From Cristatella mucedo (Eukaryota > Bryozoa > Phylactolaemata > Cristatellidae): DNA of 64,000 bases. The DNA lies in assembly GCA_009760855.2 (NCBI GenBank), contig WPIO01000082.1, positions 746,001 through 810,000 of the forward strand, written 5' to 3'. The notes below the pieces were generated by a model. The model ran no database searches. It was not told where the DNA came from and worked only from the letters and a program-made list of their open reading frames with translations. Position numbers and translations under genes: made by a program. Below are positions 1 through 13,624 of the stretch, piece after piece (within the stretch, counting starts at the first letter, position 1; the number at the start of each line of letters is the position of its first letter).

Positions 1-491
1 GAGCTTTATCTCACGGCTGATATGCCTCTGTAGCAGCTGCTGTTATGGCATGGCATGCTTGGGCAAGTGCCGGCCGTCCTGCATAGGATAGCTCCCTACA
101 CGGCTCAAATTCTCCATTGCCAGCACGTTAGCGTGTGATGCACGGTGCATTTCACGTCAGCTACTTCTGTAAGCTCTCGGGTTCTTGCTACTACTCTCTG
201 CTCTTGCTGCTTCTGCTCCATGCTAGTAGTACCTGTGGTTATATGGCGATCCAGTAATCGTTGTCGTGGCTCCGACTGCACAGCTAATGGATCAAATATT
301 GAAAAGGCCCATTATCAGACCGTGTTTCGTATGAAGTGAGCTTCTCTCCAGTGGTCATTGGTGGAAAGAACAAAGGAGAAAACAATGTTCATAGACTCCT
401 TGCTTAATAGAACTCTGAGGGCTGTGGCTGTACTGTTGACATGTGCTAGTAAAATGTGTGACAGGCATGGGTTCTCGAAGAAAGAGAGAGA

Positions 492-549
<58 letters not shown>

Positions 550-3500
550 AGAGTGTAAACTCCTCCCGAGTAAGCCTCTGCTGGCTAATTCACCTTTAGC
601 TAGCAATTTTGTGCCTAGTTAAATCTGCGTATCTAATGCTCAGTTGGACGTGAATGAAAGAAGTACTAGAGCATTGAATTGTTTTATGGAAATGCATTTG
701 CGTAACTTCTGTGATGCCGACTGTCTTGGGCTGAGGTGTTGGACGGGCTGGGCCGGTGTGCTTGTCATTGTGGTTGCCTTCATTTCATACATTCCTCATT
801 AGCTTCTTGAGGTTTATGAATGTCTGCACTCAGCTTCGGCAACTGATCCTGCAAGCTCACATGATGTAGACACACCTCCACCACGACTACCATTCGTCCG
901 CCCACGAGGGTGCAGCTGCAAACGCCTACTTAAAGTGTACCAATACCATTTCTCACCCATGCAGCCATTCTAATGCTCCCCCCCCCGACCAATTTTGCAA
1001 TTCTCGGTTTCAGTGAATTGTCTGGGAACTAGCCAAATGACTCGAAATTTGGTGGATACATAACAACTACTGACCTCTCAACCTCTCTATCGGTTTATAG
1101 CTGACCGAACCATTGGTGCCAGCCCCTTACCCCCCTATCTCAGGCTGGCAAGGGGGGGTGACAAGCCACTTCAGCTGCCCCCTCCTCTTGCCAGCCTGAA
1201 CTGCTCCTGCTGCTAGGCCTGCTGCTCGGTCTTGTAGCTGGCAGCTTAAGCTGCACTATGTACCACTGCACACTCCGTTTGGTGAGCAGGAGGTGTGCTG
1301 TTTGCAAGCTATCCACGGATGAATGTGGGGGCTGAGTTGTCTTGCCTCCGCTGCTGCTGTTACTGTTGCTGCTCCTGCTTCTGCCGCTGCTGTTTCTGTT
1401 GCTACACATCCCCCCATATTATTATCCCCCCATAGGGGAGTAGGGAGTCGGCTGTGATGTTGAGAGGTATGCTGAGCCAGGCAGCTCGTTCATGCAGGCG
1501 GTTGCCATTTTGGTTACTGAGCCTCGTCATCAGACAAGCACGAGAAGCAGGACGTTCTGCATGTGAGCATGTTAATGTATGTGTGGGGGCCTCCGGCTGC
1601 CTTCAACAGGTTTGCACAATCTTTTGTCGAGTTCTGATTGCTTCGGCTGTCTAGAGCCTCCTTAATAGTGCATTCCTGAACTGCTGCGAGGAAGGCGCAC
1701 CGAGTTCCTTTCGTTGCAATGGCGTCCTGTCTCGAGGTTTTCGATTGCCTTTTTAGCGAGGAGATGCTTATGTATACACAGGTCCCTTCGTTGCGCTCCT
1801 ATTCCACGATGGCTTTCGCCAGTTTTGTGCAATCGTTAGTTGTGCTCTTGCCTTCTGAACTCCCTAGCTATATTAAGGATGTTGTTTTGTTTAATGCTAG
1901 CTTTCAGGATGGCACCGGTGGCATCGTACGATGCAATCGCCCCGTTCAGCACCACTGAGCCTGCTGTAATCCCATTTTTGACCCTTGGATGTTGTGCTCG
2001 GCTTCCGAGAAGATGCCTGCTGATCCAGCGTTCGTGTCTGCGGTCACGTGATTTGACTATGGGTGATTATTCAAAAATGACTGTTCAGACAGATGGTGGC
2101 ACTTGGAGGCAGGGACCAGCCAGATCTGGTTGGTGGCACTAGGATATTTGGTACACGTTTTACTATTGCACTGGATCTATGGTGGGGATTGGGGGGATTA
2201 ATTCTCTTGCAGTTGCTCGGCTTGTCTGAGTGCTTGAGCTTGACCTCCAAGTGCTAACGGTTGGAATGACTCTCCTGTGGCTTTTGGACTTCTGGCCGAT
2301 GAGCTTACCTCCCCTACCCCAGATCTGTTTCTTAGATTGACCCAGCCACGAGCTTGTCATTGCAATGGAGATCCATGTTGCTCTTAAGGGCTATTTGAAA
2401 AGTAGAGTAAAGGGTAACTGGTTCAACGGTTTTATTTATATAGCAACAGGAAAGCTTTACCTGCTTGCAGCAAGCAATAAAGAATTTCAGGTCTCGTCAC
2501 TCGACCCGGATCGTGTAGTGTGAGTCCTTTAGCCTTGTGTTAAGACCGAGAAAAAGCTAACCTTTACTTTACTTTGGCCCACTAAGTGGTGCCTAGCGAT
2601 GCCAGCATGGAGGCTCGATGGATGGCCTTTGTGTTAGCGGTGAGAAACAGCAGCTTGGCTCTAGTAGCTCTGGTCGGCTAACGTCACACCAGCTTGACTT
2701 CTTCAAGTTTTCCTGTTCCTACTATGCTTTTCCAAAATCGGGCCTTGTGTGCTCTAGAAGCATGAGCTGATCACCTAGTTTTTTGGACGGTTTGCAACGT
2801 GACTTTCCAGTGCTAGAGCACCAACAAGCTAGGGTAACCTCAAGCGCTAGACTCCCGATTCATGCTCGCAAGTGCCGTACAACTCTCTAGGCTGAGTCGC
2901 GTTGCAACGTTTTTGGCTCATCCTTCCAAATTTGCTTGCCCCACGAAATGGCCAGAGTAAGCGATTGGGGTGGGCCGCTTGCCGGATCAGAATCGCCAGC
3001 AGCATGCAGCTTTATGATTCTGAGCAAGCTGGCCCTCCCCCTTGTTGTAGGCGACGACCTGCTCTTAAGCTTGTTCGAGCCACGACTTTCCAATAGCTGC
3101 ATCTTGATCGGCACCTACTTTTTTTTGTAGATCGGCAAACTTCTTTTTCCTGCGAGTGAGAGTGACTGTTTTGCTTATAGTAGCTGGCTGGTTGTAACAG
3201 CACCGCAACTCGTTTCAAGGATTATCAGGCTTTTTCCTCATCATGCTTTTCTCTGGCTCACAATGACGAACAGTCTGAACAGCTCCTTCCCAGAACTGAC
3301 TGTAGTGCCGTTTTGCTTACATTCCGAGCAGTTGTGCATACGTGATGCTGGTTCTTTCTTGCCAACTAAGTTATCAAAAATGTTGCTGAACCTTCAACTT
3401 CAGCTGTACTGTGTATGGAGCTGCAGTGCTTTAAACTCACAGTGCTCGGGGGGGGGAGGAGGAAGCTGACTGTTGATTGCCTTCATCTTAAGCTAAACTC

Positions 3501-4360
3501 ACAATTTCTGACCCCAGAAGGTCAAGTCCTAGAAACTTGCCCATACCTTGAAAAATCAGAAATATGTTTGCATAACGGCTTTATTTGGTACCATCCTAAA
3601 TAGTCGAGTCGGTGGGAGAGTTGTCCTGTGGATCCCAGCCAATCCTGTCAACATGCAGTCTTTAGAATGCCGTAAGACTGCAGACCGGTGGCATATGACT
3701 GTATATCTTGCAGGCGTACTAGTGATTCATTCTGTGGGCTTATCTGGGTACTGGGCTGATTCTTTCTTGACAGCTATCGACAGCTCGACGTCACTGGACA
3801 GTCACTCGACAAGCTTGCACTGATACCGGGGCTAGTGGTGATATTCTTTGAAGTGCTGGCTCTCGGCTGGTCTGGTGCTATGCTATTCACATTATGGATG
3901 CATGCAGTCATGCTAATCAGCTGTGCATATACCAGACCTGAACTAGCACGTTCGATCTTGCTCTTAAAAGTTGACAAAGATACTGTCCATACAAGGCATA
4001 CAGAATTGTTCTTAGGAATATTAAGAAACTATCCGAAGTTGCATTTGTTTTGCTGAGTAGTGGATGCATTCTGACCAACTACTTGGTTTGCTAATTTAAC
4101 ATGAAAGGGTTGGGGTGGCTAGCGAAGATGCTGATAAGTCATCGTGTGAGGTGTTGATGGTTCATCCGGCAGATTTGTGAAAATACTCAGCCGTCAGCCT
4201 TGTGCCTGGCACTTGTCTTTGATATGAAAGATTCATTTATTCGAAAGTGTGGTAGCAAAGGCTGTTTTGTCTGGATCTACTCTATATAACCAAGCATCTA
4301 GGTAGGTGATGGGATCCACGAATTGAATGACTTTGGTTGAACCTCTGTGCTAGTTTGTTC
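1..4360. other. No gene recognised; one microsatellite
   Basis: Only short ORFs without family features. Apart from the (AG)n tract at 481-549 I see a few homopolymer runs (C near 980, G near 3450) and nothing else assignable. Upstream TMCC exons could be hidden here. Confidence 0.5.
481..549 (+). repeat. (AG)n microsatellite
   Basis: About 35 AG units with one GGG interruption near the start. It creates spurious Arg-Glu and Leu-Ser ORFs on the two strands. Confidence 0.97.
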
Positions 4361-4364
4361 TGGA

Positions 4365-4760
4365 TCTCTAGTCAGCTTTTGATACCGTTGATCACCTAGT
4401 CCTTTCTGAGTGTCTGTCATCTCTCTTGGGCATCACCTTCGATGCTCACCTGTCGTTTAGGTCATTTCTTAGTAGGTGATTACAGAGATGTCAAATGATC
4501 AGTGGTCATCAGGTGAGTTGTTAAAGTATGGGATCACCCAAGGATCTGTTCTAGTTGCATTTCTTTTTATAATGATACTCACCCTTGCTTATGTAATCGC
4601 CAACCTACAATCTAGGCTTTCATGAGCTTCGGCAGCAAATCTGTAGCCTGTGCATGGAATCTGGCCTCTAGTGAAAGGTCATCTTGGAATGTCCCATTCC
4701 AAGATGACCTTTCACTAGAGGCCACATCAGGTCCACAGTCAACTGTGCATATTTCCAGCT
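4365..4760 (+). mobile_element. LINE reverse transcriptase fragment (CR1/L2/Jockey-like)
   Basis: In broken frames it reads AFDTVDHLVLSECLSSLLGI (palm motif A region) and later VKYGITQGSVLVAFLFI (motif B, usually YGVPQGSVLGP.LF), then a VPFQDDLSLEAT segment seen in the thumb region of such elements. AFDTVDH and QGSVL are typical of the CR1/L2/Jockey group. No intact ORF remains. It contains the perfect inverted repeat described below. Confidence 0.75.
4662..4724. repeat. Perfect 30-bp inverted repeat with 3-nt loop
   Basis: The arm at 4662-4691 (TGGCCTCTAGTGAAAGGTCA and ten further bases) is exactly complementary to 4695-4724, separated only by TCC. The right arm continues the LINE coding sense (DDLSLEAT); the left arm is an inverted copy of it. 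Confidence 0.95.
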
Positions 4761-5411
4761 ACTCAATAGAGAACAAATTGAAGCTTGTTTAGATAAGGAT
4801 ACGACAGCCAAACTGATCCATGCATTTGTGACATCCAATCGGAACTTGTAACTGTAACTGTAATTGTAACCTGTAACTCGCCCCTTCCAGGTCTTCCTGC
4901 CTGTACAGCAAGATGCTTATACACTAAGGGCCATAAATATTTGCAAATCCCGGGAAAACCCATATTCTACAGCTGTTGGGGCTATAATTTCTGGGCATAC
5001 ATAAGCCATTGTTAAAAATCACTGCCTTTTCATAATAAAGCGGTGAAGAAGATTAGCATGCAAGTTCTTTCTATGCACGAGAGTGTGAGAGATGCCCACT
5101 ACCTTCAAGCCTGTTTTAGTTCCCCTTTTGGTCAAGCGGTTGCAAGCTGGTGCAGCTGCAGCATGCCGAAGGCTAGAGAGCAAAGCTACTCTGATAAAAG
5201 TGGTCCTTCTAGTCCTTCAAAAACAGCTTGAAATACAAAAATAGCTTGAGCTGTAGGAAGATTGTTATGTACTTGGAATAAGGGAAGGTTGTTTTAGATA
5301 CGATCTAGCTAAGTTCATCAGGAAGAGCTGCATGGCCAAGAGATACTGCCTACATCCTAGAACAAGACACATAGTCCTGAGGGCCTCTGCTGAAAATGGT
5401 TAAACTGAAGG

Positions 5412-5590
5412 GTGAGCCGTGATGGCACACAAGGTAATGCGGTTGCTTTTCACGACCTCGGTCCTGAGGTTGTGCGTTCGAATCTTGCTGTGGGCGATCG
5501 TATATTTTTTGCTGCAAGCAGTGGTGATAGCCGTAAAGGCTCTTCTGTCGCTGTACAAAAGAGGCTGTTGAATAAGCTAGTATTTTTTCT
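5412..5590 (+). mobile_element. SINE-1, tRNA-derived, copy 1
   Basis: Starts GTGAGCCGTGATGGCACAC, has an A-box-like TGGCACACAAGG and a decayed B-box TGTGCGTTCGAATC, then the shared body GTGGTGATAGCCGTAAAGGC, CTCTTCTGTCGCT, TACAAAAGAGGCTGTT. The same order recurs in the other copies, so this is a SINE family with a pol III type promoter, not a tRNA gene. Confidence 0.85.
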
Positions 5591-6169
5591 AGTGAAAGTC
5601 TAAACTATACTTTAGAAAGGCCAGTTTGGCCGAGCTAGTGCACTTACTGAGAGCTGCTACAGGGACAAAACTTGGTACGACAATTGCCTTTACTTTACAA
5701 GGAAGTGCCCTGTCTGAGTAAGCCGTATAAAACTGAAAGGCTGCCTTTGACCAAGCACCACATCCTTCGGACTCATGAAGGGACTCATGGAGATTTGTGC
5801 TTGGTTTATTAGGCGAAAGCAAATCTAAACTCATCGGTAGCTTAAAATAATGTGTACGTATAAGCCAAAGAAACGATTATGAGTGAAGAGATTACTACAC
5901 ATAGCTCACTGTAAGCGCAACAGTAGTGGCAGTAGAAAATTGTGGGCTATTTTTCTTGAGCATATATTGGAGCCACTGCATCACATTCCTGGCATTATGG
6001 GCCAGAATGTTTATCAGTGTGCTTCAAAAAGTTGGCATGACTACTGTTGGTCGATAGCTTTATTTATCAGCAGGATATTGAGCCAGTTCTCTGACGGGTC
6101 ATATTGTTGTCCTGTGTAAATACTTATGGCCCCCAAGTGTAGTTGCTGAAAAACTGTGCAGCTAGGCAT

Positions 6170-6625
6170 TTCTTCAGCGCTGGCTCCCCAGCAAGTATCG
6201 TATCGACTGACAAGTTTTTCATCCAACTGTCCTGTCATTCTTTTGTGCCAATCTACACATGAAAACTTCTTAATCATGTTTCCCAACGTACCACCCTCTC
6301 CCCTGAGTCTAACCAACATCAAATGTTTTGGAGACCGTGCTTTCAGTTCCTATGCTTTTACAGCTTCGAACTCACTACCGACTGACATTACGACATCTCC
6401 CGACTTGACATTTAAAAAGAATCTAAACCCTTCCTGTTCCTAACATCATTTTCTCCATCCGTGTGATTGTCCGTTGTGTACTTATACCTGTTGAAACTCT
6501 GCATGTTATCTCTGAATAATTGACATGCTTCCTTTCGTGCATATGTAAAGTGTCTAGAAAGAGATTTGGTTCTCTTATGGTACTATGCACATACTTATCA
6601 CTATTATGCAATTATTATTAGTATC
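6170..6625 (+). mobile_element. LINE 3' end, TTA-tail type
   Basis: Encodes TNIKCFGDRAFSSYAFTASN, SLPTDITTSPDL, the C-terminal RT signature (FGDRAFS..AP..WNSLP), followed about 100 nt later by the 3' block GTGTCTAGAAAGAGATT, TTCTCTTATGGTACTATG and an ATTATT-rich end. No full ORF. Confidence 0.8.
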
Positions 6626-7851
6626 CATGTTTGCTGCTGCTTCTACACCTGCTGCTGCTGCTATTTCTGCCTGCTCTCTTGCACTATTATTGCTGTTGGC
6701 CATGCCACTGCTGCTAGCATCAGGGCTCAATAACGATAATGATGACAGAGATATGCTCCATAACTCAGGTAACCAGATTTTATGAGTAAACTCTTTAGAC
6801 ATAACTGGGGTAACTAATGTTCCCTAGGGGAAATAGGGTCGGATCAGCTCAGCATCGTGTGGTAGTAATGCAGTCCTTTTTTGGTTAGGAGATATCGGAG
6901 AAAGCAGTAGATTTTGTGTATCATTCTTGCCCTCATTTTCTTGATGGGGCATGGCTTGTCGGGAGTGTTCTGGGTGGTTCGCCTGATTTGCCACCTGCTG
7001 CTTTGGGCTTTTGGAAGCAGCAGTAGCCAGTCGCATCCGAGTGTGCAGCCAGTCCAATTGACTGCCAGTCGGCGCTTTTGCTATAGCTCGAGATCCATAG
7101 CCAATGTCCGGGCGTCCCTTATGTTTGTACGCATATTTATGCGTCTAAAGCATCATTGTTGTGCGGATAATGCATCGATTAGAGCACGACCAAAACTTGG
7201 CCGCTTGTAGCCTCAGCCATTAGCAGCTGCCAGCTTGGGCTTCCCTCTTCCGACTGGAGATCGCTGTATTCCTCTTTTTTCTCACTTTGCCAACAAAATG
7301 CCATAGTTCAAGCAGGAATACCTTCTCTCCTATGTGCTGCAATCTGGTGGCACCTGTCGATCTTGCTTCATTGGTGCTCACAGCAGCTCTGCCTCTCATG
7401 CGCAGCACGACGATGCAGTGGTTGCTGTGCGATACACAGAATCAAGGCTCCAGCATGTTCGAAGCACTGTCCTACAGAGAGTGTGGCCAGGGCCTAATTC
7501 TTTTTATCCCCCCTAAACGGGCGGGTGCATTGTTGTTTTAGGAAGACGATGCTTGGTTGCCGACGGATCGCGCACCTCTGCAAGGCTTGCTTCTGTTGTG
7601 CCCTCTTGTCTGTTTGAGCTCTCGTCTATGCTTATGTGGTAACTTTTCTTAAATGCTTGCCCATCGTAAGATTACGACAGCCCATTTATTACGCTGCTCT
7701 TTAGAGCTTCGACCCGTGGAGGCATGTCTAGGAATCGTTCCTCGGCAGCTTGCACCGCTGCCTGAACGTGCCTGCTTCTACTTACTACTTGCCTGAGGTC
7801 GTGCTCGAAAACAATCCTTGTCCGACTCCTCGGCCATCTTGTGTCTATTCA

Positions 7852-7968
7852 AGGTCGAAGCCGGACCCTGGATCGTCTTCGTCAAGAAAAAAGAGCCCTC
7901 TTGCCTCAAAGAAGTCGTGCGATGGCGGGAGGACCTCGGTCGACTTCGACGACAATGCATCAGACCAG
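7852..7968 (+). CDS. Candidate upstream coding exon, possibly the TMCC amino-terminal region
   Basis: An open frame ends in GGRTSVDFDDNASDQ before a donor-like CAG-GTAGGC, in phase 0, which matches the entry phase of the exon at 17787. The sequence is Ser/Lys/Asp-rich (SKPDPGSSSSRKKSP), the kind of low-complexity sequence seen in TMCC amino-terminal regions, but there is no specific family match. The left boundary is uncertain; TTCAAG ending at 7851 is one possible acceptor. It could be a chance ORF or belong to another gene. Confidence 0.3.
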
Positions 7969-8595
7969 GTAGGCGAGCAGCAGCAGCTCGGCTTGCATCC
8001 GTTGCTTCCGGAGCAGTGACGCGCACTGCTGCACACTTTGCAGCCTCCTGTCAAACTTTCAGAGGAGCTGCAGTGCCACTTGGGGAACAGAGTAGTGCAG
8101 CGGGACGTAGCACTTGGCTCTGCCTGTCGTGCAGCATGTGTGTGATGGTGCGGGCATAGCCCCCCTGCCCCGCTTGTGCAAAGTGCTCTCCCCTATGCTC
8201 TCGTGGAATAGCTACAGCTATGCACTAGTGCTGCGCTCCTGTGTGCCGCCGAGTCACGATGGTTACCCCCCCCCCACCCCGTCACGTGAATGGAAGCGTG
8301 GCTCTACGCAGACGGTTCCGACTTATTTCTGTAGTGAAGTTGTCGACTATTTAGTCCGATGGTGGTTAGTTAATGGTGAGATTTGACGGCCGGCATACTA
8401 AAAACTGCAGTCCACCAGTGGCTCGATGCTTGCCGAACTTTGGTCTTGCATGCACTGCAGGTACCAATTGCTGGCATGAGAGGAATGGATTTTTGTTGTG
8501 GATTGCACTGAATGAGCTCTTGGCTAAACCCCTTCTTTTAAAACACAGTGCAAGTAATGAGTGTTAGTGCTTGTAGACCCTTGACAAACTCTGAT
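7969..8595. other. No gene recognised
   Basis: GC-rich to mixed sequence after the candidate exon donor at 7968. Overlapping ORFs on both strands show no family features. A short C-run lies near 8270. Confidence 0.4.
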
Positions 8596-8599
8596 GGAG

Positions 8600-8720
8600 C
8601 TAGCATCTCAAAGCATGACATAGAGTTCGACCTAGGTCGTGGGCTCGAGCCCTGTGACATGTGTGAAGTGCCTGGATGGAAATTGGGTCCTCTTATGGTA
8701 CAATACAAATGAATTATATA
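8600..8720 (+). mobile_element. SINE-2 (tRNA-like head, LINE-type tail), copy 1
   Basis: B-box-like GGTCGTGGGCTCGAGCCCTG at about 8635, then GTGAAGTGCCTGGATGGAAA, TTGGGTCCTCTTATGGTAC. The tail corresponds to the 3' block of the TTA-type LINE (AAGTGCCTAGAAAGAGATT, CTCT..GG..CTATAC). Confidence 0.65.
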
Positions 8721-8803
8721 TTGAGATAATGCCAACCTAAATGTATTTAATATATCAAACTATCAATATGTGCATGTGTGTGCGTGCGCACGTGCACACA
8801 CAC

Positions 8804-9633
<830 letters not shown>

Positions 9634-9659
9634 ACATGCTTCACCGATACACAAAGGTA

Positions 9660-12190
9660 GGCCGAGTATGGCAGCAGTTCAGAGCATCCAAAACTTAGTA
9701 ACAAATCCATGTCCTAAAACTATAGAGCGATATGTTCCAAAGCCACAGCTTTAGAGCATAGAACCTATTAACCATTTTCGGATCAGCATAGCAGCATTGG
9801 AATGAAAAAAAGCGATTTCTGAGCCTGGTGTTGCATAATGCACATATTTCCTTAACCACACTTGGCTAGTTTGTGCCTTGAAGACCGTTAGCATGATTAA
9901 ATCCTCACGGTCGGAGCAACCGGAAGCCGTATCAACTTACCCCAATAGCTTCTCGTAGGTGTGCACTTGCTAAGCGTGGTTAAGGCCACACTGTATTGTG
10001 CAATAATATGCTAGAAATATCAGTCTCAGTACTACTGCTTCTGTGCAGTCAGAAAGTGAAGGCGACTAGTGAGTAATGTATTTCTTCCTCATCATTAATT
10101 TTTCCTACCACTGCTGTGCCTGCCAGCAGCCTGCCATGCCTGCACCGGCCGTTTGCTTCCTAGCCAATTACAAAGCCCCATGGACGTGTACCGGCTGCTC
10201 TGTGGTGTCTGGCATTCGAAAAGAATAGGGCCAGTGGCTACGTTAGGGTGTAAGGGAAGCTGGCTTTAGCATGGCCGCCACTCCTCTCTGCTTGCCATTA
10301 TACAAACTTAGCCTGCACAGCTGCCACTGCTGCTTTAATTCACATTCTCTCTCTTTTGTCAGTCTGACTCTCTGTCTGGCTGTCTTTCTGTCTCCCCTCT
10401 CTACTTCTGTCTCTCCTTGCTCACTGCCTTTATCTCCTTTTGCTCTCTCCCTTGCTCCGGCTCCTCTCCCTCTCTTCCTCCTCTCTCTCCCTCTTCTGCC
10501 AGAAAAGAGTGTGTGCTTGTACCTCCCTTCGACTAGAGCTGGCGACAGAGCCACTGGCCATAGCGTTAGTGTGGCTCTGGGTGCGGCCCGGCTCTCCAGA
10601 CTCTTCAGACTCTCGGAACTCAGAAGTGCGCTTGAGCCGCGGCCATCGCTGACCGTGGGCCATGCAGCTGTGCTCGATCGTTGGGGCCAATTCACTTGGC
10701 TCCGCGTGCCAGCTCTAATCAGACTGTAGTGCAAAGATCAAGACCGTTTATTGTCGAAGCCATCGATTGCAGCTGTTGGTGAAAAGGTGGCCACTGCGCC
10801 ACCTCAGTCATACACGTGCGGCGCAGACGGACGTAGGACAAACGAGACTGCCATCTATTCATGTGCTGTTGGCTGGGGGTTGTCTTGTGTCGGTCGGCAT
10901 TAGCTTGGCCAGGCTGCATGCCCCCTTGCTTTCTCGTGGCGCTAGGGTCTCGTGCCCGGTCCACCTCGTGGTGCGCAGTGGCCGCCGCTATCCGTGCCCG
11001 CTCGATCGCCTTTCGATAATGCACATGTGAGCTCACGTAGCTTGCCGAAGCACCTGGTCGATGTCGATGCAGTAATGCGGCACATCGTCGCAGAATATGT
11101 GTGCAGTTTTATCCGCTGCAAGGTTAGCTATTTGCGTCGTTCAAGTCCTTTTGCCACTGCTCGCCAAGTGTGGCCACATTTGCCTGGTACACTATTGCGC
11201 AGCAGTGCCCCGTCAGGCCATTTCCTGTTGGCGTTTGCTGCATTGCGCTTTTGCAAGCTGAAGGCTGCCTGTAAGTCCTCGTGGCTCTGACGTATCTTGT
11301 TTTTATTTCGGCAGGGCAGTAAGGCCCTCATAATCGACGTGGCTCAGCTGACTGTGCCACAACTTGCTCGTTCGTGCCCGTGTGCATGTTTGTGCTCATT
11401 TGCGCTGTGGGCAGGCTTATCTTGCTTGCTGGATGGGCATGTGGCAAGCCATGGAGCTGGCAGACCAAACTGTTGGAGAGTAGGGGTGAAGTGGGAGAAG
11501 GGGGTGGTGGAGGGATGAACTTGGCCGGTTGTGCAGGACAGCTCTCCGAGTATGCAGATCTCATATCATTGCAGTAATTGCAGCTTTGTCGATTATCACG
11601 TAGGGATCCGGTGGTGACAACTGCCGTGCTGCATGCTGCTGCATCTGTTGTTCGTCGTCACACTTTTGCTAGTCACTGCCTATCCTTCTGCATAACGAAA
11701 GGCATCGAGGCATTTACGCATTGAGCTTTGAATTCGCTATGGCAAAACAGCCACACAGTCCTCGCGGCTTTGTGGAGTCAGCTGGAGATATTTACTTATA
11801 CTTGTTTGCAGACATGCCCTGCTTATATTGGTGTGTACAAACACTCAAACGCAAACAATCCTGCCACCCCTCAATTCTTAGTATTCGTGCTGGTCAGAGC
11901 ACAAACCAAAGCCGTAGACTATCTGGGAACTTCGGTCCTCCGGAAGTTATTCAGGAGCATCCTCATCGGCAGCTATAGTAGTCCTACTTGTAGGCTTCTT
12001 ACAAAGAAAGCAAAAATGAGAATATTCTAGTCGGCAGATTTGCCATGTTTTCTGGAATTGCAATATTTCTGGGTTTCTTAACATTTATAGTGTTAACATG
12101 TACTCTATTTCTGCATGTTACTATGTACCACAAGGGTAGCACTCATATCCACCCACTAACTATACTTCTGAATCGTCCATGTGTAGCTGC
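9660..12190. other. No gene recognised
   Basis: Contains a pyrimidine-rich stretch (about 10330-10500) that opens several frames on both strands. No ORF here shows motifs, splice-phase continuity or homology that I recognise. Confidence 0.45.
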
Positions 12191-12193
12191 AAA

Positions 12194-13362
12194 ATGCCAA
12201 GCAAGAAACACTGCAGTGACTATGTAAAGGGGATGCTGACACTGCTGCATCAACAACACTATAGCAATCGTGAGATCGGACGATGGCTTTGGATTGGTGA
12301 ATTTACTGTGCTCTATACAAGCAACAAATACAGCTGAACTGGTTCGAGGGCCCTGGTAGCTGGATCTAGTCGGCTGTGCAATATCAATGCCATGGGTGAC
12401 TGAATCATTAAGATGCCAGCACCTTGGTAAAGAACTGCCTCACTTTGAGACATTGCATGGTCATACAAAGACGCTACAGGGATCGACATGGTTAAAGATA
12501 CAATAAGTTGGAGGCTTGCTAAGATAGGCATCTTCTGGTAGGTTGCAGAGCGAAAACCTGTGCTCAATAGCCGTCATAAAGAAGACGGCTTACAGTGGAC
12601 ATTCGACCTCGCCCACTGGATAGAAGGCAACGGGAATTCTCACTTATTTAATATATTTCCCCGCCCGACTTTATATTGACAATGACCAGCGTTAGTCTTC
12701 CTCAGGCCTGGCTTAGTCGGAGGCGGGGGTGGCCAACGGCCGAAGCCCCCTCTACTTTCCCCTGGCAGCTGCAGAATGGCATTCACTGGGCACACTGATT
12801 CTCCCACCCTTATGATGGCTGGCCTGGGTAAGGTCAATGTGTCTTTTCTGGAAAGCCGATTGCCAGTACAATCACGTAAAGCGACTCATAAGGGCTCGCC
12901 GTTGGAAAGGTGAGGCATACCTGCATGACTGCCTTCAACTTACTTTGAAATTGGGCAGCAAATCGTTGATGGTTTTCGGGCTGCTTTGTCGTGAAAAGTA
13001 TTGGAGCTCTTTAGATCAGATCTAGCTTGTTGTGGACAAACTCATGCACCTTCAGGTGGTCAAAGGCGTTGTGTTTCAAAGTGCAAATGCTCTGCTTGGG
13101 GGATCTCTACATTTAGCAGCAAGACAACAACCTTGCAACACTGCCAGGCCAGTAGAGCACTTTCTTGACGAATCCGGTGTGATGCTGATGCAGTGGCCTT
13201 GCCAGTGCCTGATCTGAACCCCTTAGAACAGTTATGGGACGACATCGACAGGCGGCTGAGGCATGCATCAGGGGCAGATCTTTTCAGTAAAATTCAGGCT
13301 CTGTGGAATGCTTGGAGGCTAAGGGAGGTCATGAGGAATCGTGGTGAGGTAACATCATATTA
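12194..13362 (+). pseudogene. Tc1/mariner transposase relic 1
   Basis: Starts ATGCCAAGCAAGAAACACTG (MPSKKHCSDYVKGML), then an HTH-like LLHQQHYSNREIGRWL. Later parts read KLGSKSLMVFGLL (usual GSVMVWG), NTARPVEHFLDESGVMLMQW, and after a frameshift PDLNPLEQLWDDIDRRLRHA, ending VMRNRGEVTSY-stop, the usual place and style of a Tc1 C-terminus. At least one frameshift and several stops make it non-functional. Confidence 0.85.
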
Positions 13363-13624
13363 AATGCATACTAAGTGCACGCATATCAAAAGCGTGTGTT
13401 TGTTTGTAGGCTTTTAATGAATGTTTTTCGCAGGCTGTGCATAACTTGAACATACCTAGCATCGTAGAAGAGGAGCAGCAGCCACAGTAGCCTCGGCCAT
13501 ACCATGAGGGTTTCATTTGCAACTGACCGGAATGGTGTGTACGCATCCGCTATGATGGCACACTCATCCTGTGACTCGCTAGCGTAGCTTCAAAGGCCTG
13601 CCGTTTAGTGTCCGAAAGCCTGCA

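Noticed and set aside
10243-10734. Overlapping ORFs of 163 and 152 codons on opposite strands
   Set aside because: A pyrimidine-rich stretch lacks stops; no motif, no splice context, low-complexity composition.
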